This document shows positions 37,431 through 49,909 of a stretch of 64,000 nucleotides of DNA, piece after piece; the first letter of the stretch is position 1, and every line of letters begins with the position of its first letter. The stretch covers positions 124,001-188,000 of the forward strand of contig SMMW01000650.1 of the NCBI GenBank assembly GCA_004794655.1, given 5' to 3'. The DNA comes from Marisa cornuarietis. Lineage: Eukaryota; Mollusca; Gastropoda; Architaenioglossa; Ampullariidae. The notes below the pieces were generated by a model that was given only the letters and a program-made list of their open reading frames with translations, searched no databases and was not told where the DNA came from. A program made the translations under genes and the position numbers.

Positions 37431-38243
37431 GTCAAATTAACTACAACAATAGCTCTGAGACGCACTGTGTAAGCGAAGCCGGAAAAGGCGAAGGGATGAA
37501 AAAGCTAGCGCATGCGCGTCGCAAGTTATTTGTTCCCGCGCTCGAGTCGCTAGTCCTTCTTTCTCTATAGTCTATGACTGAACACATGTTTCGTGAGCGT
37601 GATTACGCGCTATACAAGTCACTGGCTTATTATTATTAATGTATTAATTATCAATGTACAACATATACAATGCAGTGATCTCTAAAATGAGAGAACATGC
37701 CCAATGTACATCATGTACAATACACAATTATAAAATGAGAAATTTAGAAAAACCAACAAACCAAGACGACCAAAATGATTTTATTTAGACTGGTCTTTAA
37801 ATAAAGATACCCAAGATTCACGAAATCAATAAAACAGTTTCCTTACTTGTTTCAACAAACTGTTCTCATAATACATTTAATTTAAATTTTTGATGCATTT
37901 TTTCTGCATAGGACAAAAAGGCTGGTGGTGTACTGTATGGACATATATGGGAGATTTATCAAAAATTGTTGCACCAGCTGATGATCACTGAAGGAATTTA
38001 AAACATTAAATATGCAAGAAATCAGTGGTAGTTGCTGTATGTTAACAAAATTAAATTAAATTAAATTATGCACTGACAAAATGGGGTGAAATGTCTATAC
38101 TTTAAGCCTTTATAGGAAAGTTAAAGAAATTTCGGATCCATGCACTGAGTAATGAAAGTTAAAAAAAATCTGATTGCATTTTTTCCAGCAAATGAGAAAT
38201 TACAGGCTAAGCTGCAAGCAATGTCAAATCATTTTAGATTCAT

Positions 38244-41200
38244 TTACTTTGAGGAAGTGGATACTTTTGCCATGATCCCTAGCTGCTGTAGTCTAGACAA
38301 AACAGGGCGGTAGATATCCTCCATGGTGGGTATTATTACCCCTTTGGTCTGAATTTCACCTGCAGTATAACAAAGCATATTTAAAGGTTAAAGATATGTT
38401 TAATTAAAAAAGGGCTTTCCTGTGAATAACAATACATCTCATGCTAATTTTTCAAGTCTAGATATTCAGACTTGACTACCTTGAAATCGGTTGCAAGAAA
38501 TCATCACAAAATCATCACTCCAAAATGTACTCCTTCATTAAAAAAAAAGCATAAAAATTCTCAGCATGCCTTTTAAATTTTTCATTAGAAGAATATGTTT
38601 ATGATGCAAAGACTGCAAACAAAATTTTATGGTTCATTAGAAGCTATAGAATTACAGAAATCTATGCACTTACACAATCTCTTTTACTTTGTGCACCCCT
38701 TTCTTACCATTCAGAATCATTTCTACAGCAAGAGCTGAAGGATACCCCACTGTTTTAGCCATGGCAGAGTGGCCATCGGTATCTCCATATTCCAAAAGAC
38801 TCACAGTTGTTACTTCCTGTTGTTGCTGGGCGGAATCAGACTGTGGTGGAAACTCACTCTGCAGCTCATGAACCAAGATCACCATATCTCGTTCACCTGG
38901 AGCTGCAAGAAAATGATCCATGAGAAAATGAGATTCAAGTATTTAGTGCTCTAACAAACCTCTGTGGCATTTTTAATTTTTGTTACTGTAGCCACTCAAA
39001 ACCTACTTAAGTATGGATGATCAGATCACATACAAAACTTTAATTTCTGCTAGAAAAAGAAGAGAATGGATTTTTTCACTGTTTTAGGGTCAGTCTCATC
39101 AGTATTCAAACTTTGCATACAACAGGACAGCAAGTAGTTCTCCTTATTCTATGCAGTAACCTCACCATAATTCAACTTTTGATGCAGATAATGACACAGA
39201 GTATCAACTGGAGTCCCTTTCTTGTCAACCTTTGTGTTTGACAACAGACCCAACCTACAGATAACAAGGAAGACAAACAAAGCAGAGCAAACAAATAAAA
39301 AACCCCCCCAGAGAAATGGACAATTTTTTCCAAGAATGCTAAAAGTTATATCCATTCCAAGGTAAATAGAATAGCTACATAGTCAATTAAAACAATTTCA
39401 ATGAAGTTTGGATTATTCCTGACAAACTAATTAATTACTTGAACTGCTTCACTTAAAATGTCAAGATGATTTTACTCATAAACAGTACATTTTTTCTTCA
39501 GCTCTAGTGCTCACTCTTTCAGTGTGTCCAGCCTGCTCTGCAGGTTACCCACTCTTGAAAGCAGCACACCTTCCAGTTCTTTGTCATCATATGACCCTCT
39601 TGTTAGCCAGCTGAGAAATTCCCTCTGGTGATTGAAAAGGACAGATGAGACTTTAGGTGCACTGAACAGAAAGAAAAATTGTTCAGTACAATGGTTATAA
39701 AACAGACATAATTTTTATCACTCATCTTAAAGTACAAATAATATATCGTAGCAGGAATGCTTGTTTGAGACAGTATACAGCTGGCAGCACTTTGTTTCCC
39801 TGCCCTTTGGCCAGCTGTGTGGGCTGTGCAAGTGACCCTGGAGAGGGTGACATAGCACCCAAGATTTTTAGTGTTTTGTATATCTCGCCACAGCATGAGG
39901 AGTCATTCCCCCACTTTCTCTAATTTCAAGTGCAGGAAAAGTACTACTTCTGGTGACAACAGGTGTCCTAGTCCACTGTCAAGTGACTTACCTACCTCAA
40001 ATTCCCTTCACTTTTCCATAATTTGAATGGAGAAGTACCATACTATTTACAGTGTAAGTGCATTTAACTAATTTATTCTTTATATATACTTATGACGATG
40101 TATATGGCATTGTATTGTAAACAAGCTCTGTGCTATTAACCCTGACATCTAAAGACACACCACTTTAAGACTTCTTATTGTGTCCACAACTAAGTTTTGT
40201 CTCTGCATCTGTTTTCTTTAATAAAAACAAACAATGGTAAGCATAAGCTACAAGTAAACAGCATAATCAAGTGATGACCAACAATGACAGCAAGAGGAGA
40301 CTACCCATGTTATATCTGGAGCATCAGGTTGAAGCTGAGGAACTGCAACATCGCTAAACAAGTCAGTCTCTATCAAGGCAAGCATGGCGTCGCTAAATCC
40401 CTGCCACAGGAAAACATAAGAGCAGTAAATTCACACCTGTACACAGTTGTTACACAATGATAGAGATGGCTTCTGGACAGATATATAAACATTTGCTTTA
40501 GCAGTTTGCATGCAGGTATACAGGTACAGATATAGAACTCAAGTCTGTCATTCACTGAAGATTTATTGTAGTGTCCCAGATTACTGCATGCAAGAACATT
40601 GTGAAACAGCCAAGCAAAAGCAGACAACTTTATCTATGCTTACAAAAATAGTGCATACAAGTCTGTGTGTACCCACAAGTATGCATACATGTGCTGGATG
40701 TGTAGGTGTTCATCAATGCATGAGTTGTATAAGTGTGGTGTATGTGTATTTCTGTATACTTGTGTGTACAACTGCTAATCTAAACCTATAACTGTCATTA
40801 CTCGCCAAGTTACAGTCTCAACAGCAAGACTCAGCTGGTTCTGGTCTTTACAGTTTTGCATCTTATTCAGCTTGTTTGATATTCACCTCTATGTTACATT
40901 TTTTAAAGCCATCTTGTGTGCAGTACTTTAAGTAAACATTGCTTGGACATGAAAATAAACGGATGTTCAAAGAGTTTACTAAAATTTTCACAAGATATGT
41001 TCAAATTTGAAAATAAATACCCCATATCGTAGGGTTCCACGTGAAAAGTTCTTGCAAGACTGGAGTCCATAAGCAGACAAATACTGATAACAGAATTTAT
41101 TAGGAAAACCTTCAAACGCCACATCTGGGATGATTGCATCAAAGTCTAAGGGATGAGCCTTATATAATACATCTTCACCAGAAATGTGAATTACCTGTAA

Positions 41201-41320
41201 CAAAATATCACAGCTAATTTCGTTTTACAAACTACTCTGGCTTAGATTTCATTCCTAAAAGACTGAAAAAATGTGAATCCTAAACTGGCACAAATAATTG
41301 GAATTACAAATGTAACAAGT

Positions 41321-41369
<49 letters not shown>

Positions 41370-44300
41370 CTCTCTTTAAACTTTGTCTGTCTAGGTGTCT
41401 AGGCTCTGAAGGATGCCTTCTTTAAAGTTTTCCTCTTAAAAAGGAAGAAGCTAGGTGTCCGTAATTCAATTTTAGTATTCTTAAACAGTGCACAAATATT
41501 AGTCGACATTAATGTAAAACTGCAGTAGTTACTGGAAAATTTTCCTTTGTCATATATGCTCTGAAGTTATGCATGTACTTCAAAGATAATAGATTACAAT
41601 TGTTGTGATATTGCGCTTATGCCGTTAATGTTAGTAGTTTTTAGATTTACAAAAAGTGACAATTTCCAAAAGGCCAATAGCTGAGAAATAAGGTATCTTT
41701 TCTTGTATTATTATTTATCATTAGACAAAATGATACGCAAGCATGCTTAGACCATCTGACCTTTTCATTTTCTAAATATCCAGCACTGCGCTGGCATATG
41801 TTAAGTGCTCCCTTTGGGTGCCAGCTGGAACAACAAGAACATGATTCATGTTACTAAATCCTTTCATTATATTATTCTATTATTAAAGCTAATAGTCCTA
41901 ATTTCTTACTGTCACACCAAAGTTTAGTATGTTTATGTTTTGTCATTTTTATATGAACTGATGTAGGTCATGAACCCAAATGATAACTATAGGATGGTAA
42001 AAACATTTTATAGTTTACATAAATATTTCTTATTTGAACAAACCTGAATTTGTACTTCAGAACATTACTGCTGCACTCAGGGGCAGGTAGCCCACCACAC
42101 CATGAGGTAAATGAGGTTACCTAAAGAAAACAAAAACAAAATGACAAAGAATAAGAGTGAAACTTACTTGCAAACACTCTAACATGAACATTTGAACATA
42201 TGCATCTTCTAAACATCTACATTGTGTACACATTCGTGTTTTTAAAGTGTGTGGGTACATAAAGCAGACTGCATGTGTATCTATATGTGCTCAGGCCTAT
42301 GTGTCCATGTATTTTCACAAAGAGGAGAATAATTGTTTTTGGGGTGAAAAAGTTCTTGGAGACATCCCATGTCAAATGAAACCTGGGTGTTCCAGCAAAA
42401 GATTGCAAATTATCAGCTCAGTTCCGTACAAAGTGTGTAGTGATCATTGACAGTTCCATACAAAGTGTGTTGAGGCCATTGAAGGAGACTTCATGGATGA
42501 AGCAGCTGACAAGATTCTCAAAATCATCAGTTAAGAAATAAAATTAATATAATGACCACTTGCAGTTCAGAGGTGTGTAGAAATGTTCAGAAAATACTAA
42601 CAGGATCTGGTGACCTTACCTGTCCCCCTCTGTCCTTGACATCTTGTATTGCCTGCCTGGCCAGCATGTGGTCGATCCCAGGGTCAAGACCACATTCACA
42701 CAGAAATATGATGCCAGCATCGACTACCCTTAAATGGCAGAGACAAATTCTCACTCAGCTTTCTAAAACAGTGTTGCAGTAAAAAATTCTAGTACATCTA
42801 CTGCTTCCTTTATTTTGGTCAGTGAAAAGTGTTTGAAATTATTTATTTATTTAAAATCAAAAGCCAGAATTTATGCATAAGAACTCTCTGTCCAAAATTA
42901 TATAATTTCCATTCTTGATACTGTTAACTACATGGGGATAATTTACCAGGAGATATTTCTTTTCAAGTCTGTTAGCAGACTATACCAGTTTTCTGTCATA
43001 GGAGGTACTCATCATTTTAGGGTAACCTACAAGATTGAATATGATTATAAATTTCCACAATGTACGTCTAGATACCGATTACTAGCTCCTGTACACTGAT
43101 AAATAGATTTAGCTCTTAACACTGCCCACACACTTCATATATTTTTTTGGTGAGGGGAGGGGAAGTAAAAAGTTTAATGCTATTATTTTGAAGATTTAAA
43201 TTTTTTTGGTTCTCTGTTTTATGAGTTGTACAGCCATATATACATTTGCAAAGGCGTTTATGATGTGTTATGTCCATCCAAATGTCTGCACACAAAGTCA
43301 CTCTGGTCCTCACTCACATGTTTATTTTTCCAAAGCTGGCACTACAGCCACAAAAATAAACTACATGTAGATGCTGTTAACCCTGATTACCTTTGATGCA
43401 GCTTTTGAACTTCTTCTGGCACATAGCTACTAGACACCATAGAGCATCTGGCCTCAAGACAGGACTGAGCAACAAGAGGCAGTAAGTCAGATGGCAACAG
43501 ACTGGAACAGAAGAAAAATATTGAAGTAATGCAGAAATGGACACGGTTTATACTGTTAAGTCAGAGGAATAACAGGGTCATTGTGTCATTGCATTATTTT
43601 CAACAATTCAACAACTGTACGTGAAGATAGTCCCCTTAAATGCATACAGACCTATGACCTGAAGTTGTTAGAAAGATGTAAAACTTGGACAATACTGTAT
43701 TGTAATTGCAAATATCTAAATTATTTAAGATAAAGAAGCTAATATTTGAGACAGATTTTTTTCCTGACCGAAAATAATTTAACAATGTAAGGAACCGTAC
43801 ACCCAAGATGACACCAAAGTTGTGTGTGCTTTTCTCTAATTTACACTTTTCTTTTCATTAAAATGCCTCCACATTATCTCACATTATATTCCATTTTCTC
43901 TACCAGAGCTTTTGCAATAAACAACTTACTGTAATAGTACTTTGTGTTGTGCAATCAGGGAAGGTAGCTGTGCAGCATCCTTGGGTAAATTCAGATTGTA
44001 GCATTGAGCACTTGGGTAACTGCTCTTTACAGAGTCGAGTTCCTTTTGAATAACTGAAACTGAAATTGAGACTTTATTTCAGATACCATACAATAAGACA
44101 TAATTCCACTGTTTTGTTACAAAATATTGCTCTTTTCTGAATCTACAATGTATTAAAGAGTTTGGACATTTGAAGAGGAGTGATATTGGGAAAGCTGTCT
44201 GTATAAAGTTCTCCATTGAACAATCAGTATATTACACCCATAAAACTAATTTTATTTACTGAATGCAAAACTGTTATCTGTGACCACTGCAAAGTACCAT

Positions 44301-44772
44301 ATGCAGGTCACCTACATGAGACCCCGAAAGCCACTCACTGTCATGGCTGGGTCAAGTGATAAACCATAATTAAGTCTTGCGTACGCTGGAGAGAGGTATA
44401 GGGGCCGGGAACGCAAAGAGACCATGACGCTGATATATATGTTAGTTACAATTCTGAACATATTTAATTATCCGATCCCACTAACTAATTCAAAATAAAG
44501 AATCATATAACTACTGTAATTAAAATGTCAGAATATCTGGAGAAAAGCCAGCCGGGGACTGAATGGCTCCCCATGAAACGTTCAAGCATATTTGCAGTGT
44601 TTTAAGTTATATAGTGCCATATTTGCAAAAGAAGGAATTAAAAATAAACAAAATAAAAGTTGAGTATGTTAATTTTTTTTCACGAACCTACAGAAAATGG
44701 AATGCCTTTCCTGTGGAAATATTCAAAAACTGGGCCTGAGACCAGACCAGCTCCTAAAATCAACACAGCCAT
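38244..44772 (-). CDS. Saccharopine dehydrogenase, copy B, complete
   Basis: Exons in transcript order: 44688-44772, 43930-44053, 43391-43501, 42620-42728, 42044-42120, 41761-41824, 41021-41194, 40305-40400, 39515-39624, 39166-39254, 38708-38902, 38244-38359. Every exon has the same length and phase as copy A, giving 449 aa with no stop. Introns align with those of A over most of their length, so the duplication is fairly recent. Replacements are spread out: WHPKGALN for WYPKGALY, YGF- for YEGF-like junction, SNTKVDKKG for SDTKVEKKG, EDIYRP for EEIYRP, PSD for PFD next to LL. Rossmann (LILGAGRVSGPV), CGLDPGIDHM, CGGLPAPE and SAMAKTVG motifs are kept, so the enzyme is probably active. An in-frame TAA precedes the ATG here also, supporting a stand-alone enzyme. 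Confidence 0.92.
41319..41364. repeat. (AC)n microsatellite
   Basis: About 22 AC units in an intron of dehydrogenase B; a shorter AC run is at the matching place in copy A (about 22083-22105). Confidence 0.95.
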
Positions 44773-45483
44773 GTTGATAGACGTACAGCCAACATATTAA
44801 ATCCCATATAGTAAGAGTGATATCCCCTTCAGCAGATCAGTATCACCACGGAGTGGCATGGATCACGTGTATATCAGTTCGACTACGAATTTGTATACAT
44901 GTCCGTGGTTAGACCAGGGGTGGGCAAAGATTTAATTCTTTTTGCGGGCAGGTCTCGAAATGTTAAGCTATGCGGCAGGCCTGTAAAATACAAAAACCCC
45001 AGGCCAGGTGACTACACAACACCCCTACTGATAATGGAATGGACAACAAATGAGTAAATAAAGGCATTCAATTACCAAATGTGTTGTGTAAAGTGAAGCG
45101 ATGTTTGAATTCGCTCACAATAAAACTTTAAAACCAGCCTTTCCTTTGAAGGCAGCCGCCTACGATCTTCTCTAACGATTACACCAGCCATGTCAGCCGT
45201 GTTATTTGTTATCTTTGGGGTTTTTCTGTGTTAAAATGTTACGGACTGCCGATTTCTAACGCTGCTGTAATTAATAAATTAAATTTCAATTAAATTAACC
45301 TCGTCGCATGAGCCTCGACGGGGGAGATGTACACGCCCATTCTTACAAGGGAGATAAACTATCTCGGCAAGTAGAGTGGTCTGCAGTGTAGAGTTATCGT
45401 TTCAATGTCATTTTCGTTGTTGAGCGTGGACAGAGCGCAATACAATACACAATACAATACAACTTTATTTATTCACAAAGCCA
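44773..45483. other. Intergenic, upstream of dehydrogenase B
   Basis: No gene. Near 44913 the sequence CCAGGGGTGGGCAAAGAT looks like the end of a hAT-type element, but I could not find a partner end. A short (CAATA)n run precedes the LINE at about 45437-45458. Confidence 0.35.
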
Positions 45484-46830
45484 GATCTCCCAGTGCAACA
45501 ACTGGCGGGGGGTCATGCTGCTGTCCATCCCCAGCAAAGTGCTGACGAGAATAGTACTAGAGAGACTGAAGAAGGCACTAGACAAGAGACTAAGACCAGA
45601 ACAAGCAGGGTTTCGCCAGGATAAGTCATCCACTGACCACATTGCAACCCTCCGTATCATCATAGAACAGTCTATCGAATGTCAATCCTCCCTTTTATAA
45701 CTTTTGTGGATTTTGAGAATGCCTTCGACGGTGTAGACAGGGACGTCATCTGGAGGTTGATGAACCACTGTGGTATTCCGCCTAAATTTATAAACATCAT
45801 CCAGGGATTGTATGAAGACTCGTCCTGCCAAGTTATCCATAACGGCAAACTCACTAAACCTTTTGTAATGAAGACTGGCGTAAGACAGGGCTGCATATTG
45901 ACGCCGACAATCTTCCTGATGGTCATAGACTGGATTATGCGTAAGACAACTCAATACAACAACACCAGTATCCAGTGGACCTTCACCAAACAGCTGGAGG
46001 ACCTGGACTTTGCAGACGACATTAGCCTCCTATCTCATCGGCAGCAGCATGCACAAACCAAACTGAACAAGCTAGCAGAAGAAGCAGAGAAGACCGGCTT
46101 AAAGATGAACAGAAAGAAGGCCGAAGTGGTGAAAATCAACAACAAGCAGGAACTTCCAATCCATCTTCAAGGAGAGAACATCCTAGAAACAGACCGCTTC
46201 ACATATCTGGGGAGCATCGTCAGCAAGGACGGTGGAGCGGACGACGACATCAGAAGCCGCATAAACAAGGCCAGGCATGCTTTTAACAGCCTACGCCTCA
46301 TCTGGAACTGCCGAGCATTATCCCTCCGCAGTCAGACCCTCATCTTCAACATCAATATGAAGGCAGTCCTACTGTATGGCTCTGAAACCTGGAGAGTGAC
46401 AAACACCATCAACAACAAGCTCCAGACCTTTACCAACCGATGCCTTCGCCATATTTTGGGAATAAGATGGGATAAAAAGATCTCCAATAGCAGCCTGGGG
46501 AAAAGAACTAACCAGAATGCCACTAGTCAAGACATCAAAAAGCGCAAGTGGGGCTGGATAGGACACACCCCGCGCAAACCAGCTGACACCATTGCCAGGC
46601 AGGCACTCGACTGGAACCCTAAGGGGAAGAGGAGAGTTGGGAGGCCAAAACAGACTTGGAGAAGATCAGTAGAGAGCGAGGCAAAGGATGCCGGAACCAC
46701 ATGGACCAGCGGACCCGGTTTGGGGCAGCCCCCCTCAGTTGCCCCAACTGAGGGGGGCTGCCCCAAACGGGGTCCGCTGGCGAGGTGTTGTTGCGGCCCT
46801 ATGCTCCTTGAGGAGTAACAAGGAATGATG
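45484..46830 (+). mobile_element. RTE-like LINE, 5'-truncated and frameshifted
   Basis: Reverse-transcriptase frames: CNNWRGVMLLSIPSKVL, QAGFRQDKSSTDHI (about 45490-45700), then a one-step frame change near 45690, then ITFVDFENAFDGVDR, GVRQGCILTP, the catalytic LDFADDISLL near 46005, FTYLGSIVSKDGG, LLYGSETW, and the C-terminal WIGHTPRKP and KGKRRVGRPKQTWRRSVE. The endonuclease half is absent. The end GGCCCTATGCTCCTTGAGGAG with (ATG)n suits RTE elements, which end in a short trimer repeat. The frame shift and truncation mean it cannot move by itself. Clade assignment is from remembered sequence style, not a tree. Confidence 0.85.
46706..46780. repeat. Hairpin with 36-bp arms inside the LINE 3' region
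   Basis: Arms 46706-46741 and 46745-46780 are complementary with one mismatch and a 3-base spacer; the stem contains GGGGCAGCCCCCCTCAGTTG. It replaces part of the region that normally links GRPKQTWRR to the 3' end, so the reading frame after about 46705 is not original LINE protein. Confidence 0.93.
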
Positions 46831-47735
46831 ATGATGATCACGTTGAACTGCTACGGTACTAACTAACCTTTTGCGCCAGCAGTCACTGAACGACTGAACT
46901 TTAGATTAGGATCGGACTGTTTGGAGGGATGGGGGGAAGGGAACCCAAACATGCTGAGCCAGCAACTCTACCGATGACGCATTCGTGTCAAAACACTGGG
47001 AAACGGTGGTTGTAGTGTGTTAGTAAAATGGCCATACTGTATTGGTGGAACACATGCAGTGTATTGGTGAACTGGGTGGATACAATGTAACGGGATTGTG
47101 CGGTGTATAATGTATATAAAAATGAACTAATCTGTATAAACTAGGCATCGGGCAAACATTTCGATGACAAGGCTTTTTAAAGCTTCGCACCTACATGGTC
47201 TCTACTTTCATTAATACTTATTTCCTCCTGTACACTTTTATTTCATCAATATTCATTATGTGCCTTTTATATCATTTCAATAATGTTTATTATTGGCCGT
47301 TTACTTGTATTTCATTAATTATGCAGTATACTTTTAATTCTTTTTAATCCTGTCCATCTTCCTCTTTGTTTCTTCTAATTCCTCCTTTTTTATCTGCTCC
47401 ATAAGACTATTCAAATCTTAATGTGCGTGATGTATCAAGACTATTAATAGCAACCTCTATACCTAAGAAATGGACGAGCTACTCCACTAATTAAGTTGTT
47501 TTGCGTTTGACCTAGAAGATAGCATAATCGCCAGATCGGCCAGTTGCTTAGAAGATAAGCATTTGGTATATTTTTTGTGTACGTGTAGAGTCGTGGCATG
47601 TCCCTGTGACCCCTAGGGTCATGTCCAGCCTGGTGAGTGTCTCATGCCCGGTATTAAAGGGCCGCGAGGTTCCTCCCAGGACTTACAGATACAGAGCTTT
47701 GCTGGGGACAAGGTATCTCACACCGAGCTTTCGTG
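46831..47735. other. Intergenic, presumed L2 promoter side
   Basis: No gene seen. A TATATAAAAA sequence is at about 47112, roughly 620 bases before the L2 start, too far to be its TATA box unless there is a long leader or leader intron. Confidence 0.35.
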
Positions 47736-47891
47736 ATGGCGTGCAGAAACATGCTGATGCTTTTTGTCTGCTGTGCGATGTTTGGATTGGCGGCAATGCT
47801 CCCCAAAAGAAACAAAAAAAGCTTATTTGAAACAGGTTAGATAGCTAGGCAGGCATATGCATACATTTTATATATAATATTCGTATGTAAG

Positions 47892-47930
<39 letters not shown>

Positions 47931-49709
47931 TTTCATGTTTTGTGGTTGTTTTTTCTTTCCAGTTCGTGGAGCCCGAGCTGCTGGAGAATGCGGAGACTTA
48001 GAATTTCGCTGCAAAGACGGGAGTTGCATCCAGATAGAGTGGACATGTGACACCGACAATGACTGCTTTGATGGAAGCGATGAAATCGACTGTCGTGAGT
48101 AGTTGTCTCTTCTAAAGCGTCTAGTTTTCTCTTGACGCTGCAGCTGAGAACGGTCTCTACCTCTAAATAATCTCGAGAAGAGGAAGCGGATAGAGTATCG
48201 GGATCAAAAGTCGACTGAGCACAAACTAAGCCGATTCGAATCTCGTGCTGCACAACTTACTTTCTCCAGTTGACCCAGCTTTCAAAGCAAAGGAGAGGAA
48301 AAGGCACAACTCACAAACAAACAAACAAATAAACAAACAAAAACGAACAAACAAAATAAAACAGAAACAAAAAATAGCCAGCATTATGTGCAGTCCTTAA
48401 CACTTCAACCGCCTACGACCGTAAGATTACATGATTAAGTTTTTAATCCCGTGGCCCGATAATACTGTTCAATAAGCATGTAAATATGTAAGATACTAAG
48501 GATGGTAGAGTCTAGACCATTTTAACAGAGTATGCCAAGTCTCTTACATAATTATGCCGGCAAGAAAATCACAGCGAGTCTTCAACACACTAAACAGCTT
48601 TTCACGATCTACTAAAAATGGTTTCTTAGTTTAAATTATGTAAAACGTTTTCAATTATCGAATTTATTTTATGTAAATTTGGTACAATTAGGGTTTGCTC
48701 TCTTCTGGAAGTACGGTGCTCCTACGTCATAAAACATGGAAACAAAAGCAGATGGCGTTTGTGATAGTGATGGTCCCTAAAGATTAGAAACAAATGTACG
48801 AGGTTACATGCCCTAAGTCTTGCCAATGACGAACAGATTAGCCTGATGACACGCTCTTTTCCGAGTGTGTTCAGAAGAAAAGAAGAAAAAGAGGGGGAGA
48901 AGGTTTGAAATGTGTACCGTGTGTGTCTGTGTGTGCAGCTACGGACTGTTCTGGCAACCACCAGCTTAAATGCGCCTCTGGAACCTGTATTCCCTCCGAG
49001 TATCTCTGTGATGGTGACAACGACTGCGGCGACAACTCTGACGAGGCTCATTGCGGTGAGTGAACGAGTTGTCTGAGTCTGCAATGGTCCACAAACTCGC
49101 TGTTTAAATGTTGTTTAACATTGTCTTCATCTACCGGTGATTGCGTCCACACAGCCTTCTTGTGTTCACGTTACCTGTAAGTACTTCATGTTCCAAAGAC
49201 AACAGATTCTAAGGAGGACTTGCCCGACGCTCAGCAGATCTCGGAGAAGAGCAGACATTCGAATAAATTGATGATAAAACTGTGGCGATGCTCTCGTGGT
49301 CAAGCGAGTAAATGCTGCTACTGCTGCTTTTGCTAATAAAGATGATGACTTCGGGAGCAGAGAGAACACTGTCCGCTGTTGAACTAAGACACACCATGAT
49401 AATAACAACATAAAACACGACATAAAATATCTGAGTTTGACGAGGACGACGACGTCGGCGGGGACGACGATGATCGATACGTGGTCACTTAAGAAAAGTC
49501 TTCAAAGGATCAAGTCTCACTTCTGTCTGTACATTTTTTTCATCTTGTTCTTTGCAGAACTCGTCGTCTGCTCGGTAGGCGAGGTTAAATGCTCCAACAA
49601 CATCTGCATCGAGCAGGAGTACATGTGCGACCGTGACGACGACTGCGGCAACGGCTGGGACGAGGTGCAAGCCAACTGCGATGCCGTAAACGCCGGCAGC
49701 GGCCGATAA
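47736..49709 (+). CDS. Secreted three-LDLa protein L2, complete
   Basis: Exons 47736-47835, 47963-48094, 48939-49055, 49558-49709; introns all phase 1; 501 bp, 166 aa. Residues 1-33 are a signal peptide ([16 protein letters not shown]) and a short basic pro-segment with PKRN, a possible cleavage site. Three LDLa modules follow, each with six cysteines and an acidic calcium motif: [41 protein letters not shown]. By sequence these correspond to modules a, b and c of L1, L3 and L4 (module c is marked by GWDE/GFDE). Translation stops 11 residues after module c, so d, e and the ShKT-like module are missing. It is the only family member on the plus strand and is tail-to-tail with L3. AATAAA follows at 49901. 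Confidence 0.9.
47896..47927. repeat. (GA)n microsatellite
   Basis: About 16 GA units in the first intron of L2, between the branch region and the exon at 47963. Confidence 0.95.
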
Positions 49710-49900
49710 GAACATGTGCATTCCGATTGCCACAAGTCGTCTACGATGCGAAAACATGATGGTACCCAACGAAAGAGTGTTTTCACTTGGAGGTCTTCGA
49801 ATGACAGTTGATCCTTTGTAAATGCCAAGAACTTAATGTGCATCTTGGGCAGAGAAGAACTCGTCACAGACCCCAGATGTCAAGAAACCCGTTTTGTTGA

Positions 49901-49906
49901 AATAAA
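49901..49906 (+). terminator. Polyadenylation signal of L2
   Basis: AATAAA 192 bases after the stop codon, followed by a GT/T-rich stretch (TGTCTGTGTGCTTTCTTGTC) at about 49922. Confidence 0.65.
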
Positions 49907-49909
49907 GAG

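Larger units (their letters stand above)
35627..37576 (-). mobile_element. P-element/THAP-type DNA transposon, 1950 bp, non-autonomous
   Basis: Perfect 24-bp terminal inverted repeats: CATAGACTATAGAGAAAGAA then GGAC at the left, and its exact complement at 37553-37576. It is flanked by a 7-bp target duplication ACTGAAC (35620-35626 and 37577-37583). A THAP-like exon (37269-37430) is read from the right end, which together with the CATAG start and a 7-8 bp target points to the P superfamily. The rest of a transposase is missing. A SINE (35928-36115) and a LINE fragment (36316-37105) are nested inside. The equivalent site near 17790 in copy A is empty, so insertion followed the duplication. Confidence 0.85.

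Noticed and set aside
44913..44960. hAT transposon end (CAGGGGTGGGCAA)
   Set aside because: No matching opposite end or 8-bp target duplication found nearby; kept only as a note. A similar motif near 6630 is equally unsupported.
45484..46830. Active reverse transcriptase gene
   Set aside because: No endonuclease half, a frame change near 45690 and a hairpin replacing the C-terminal end.
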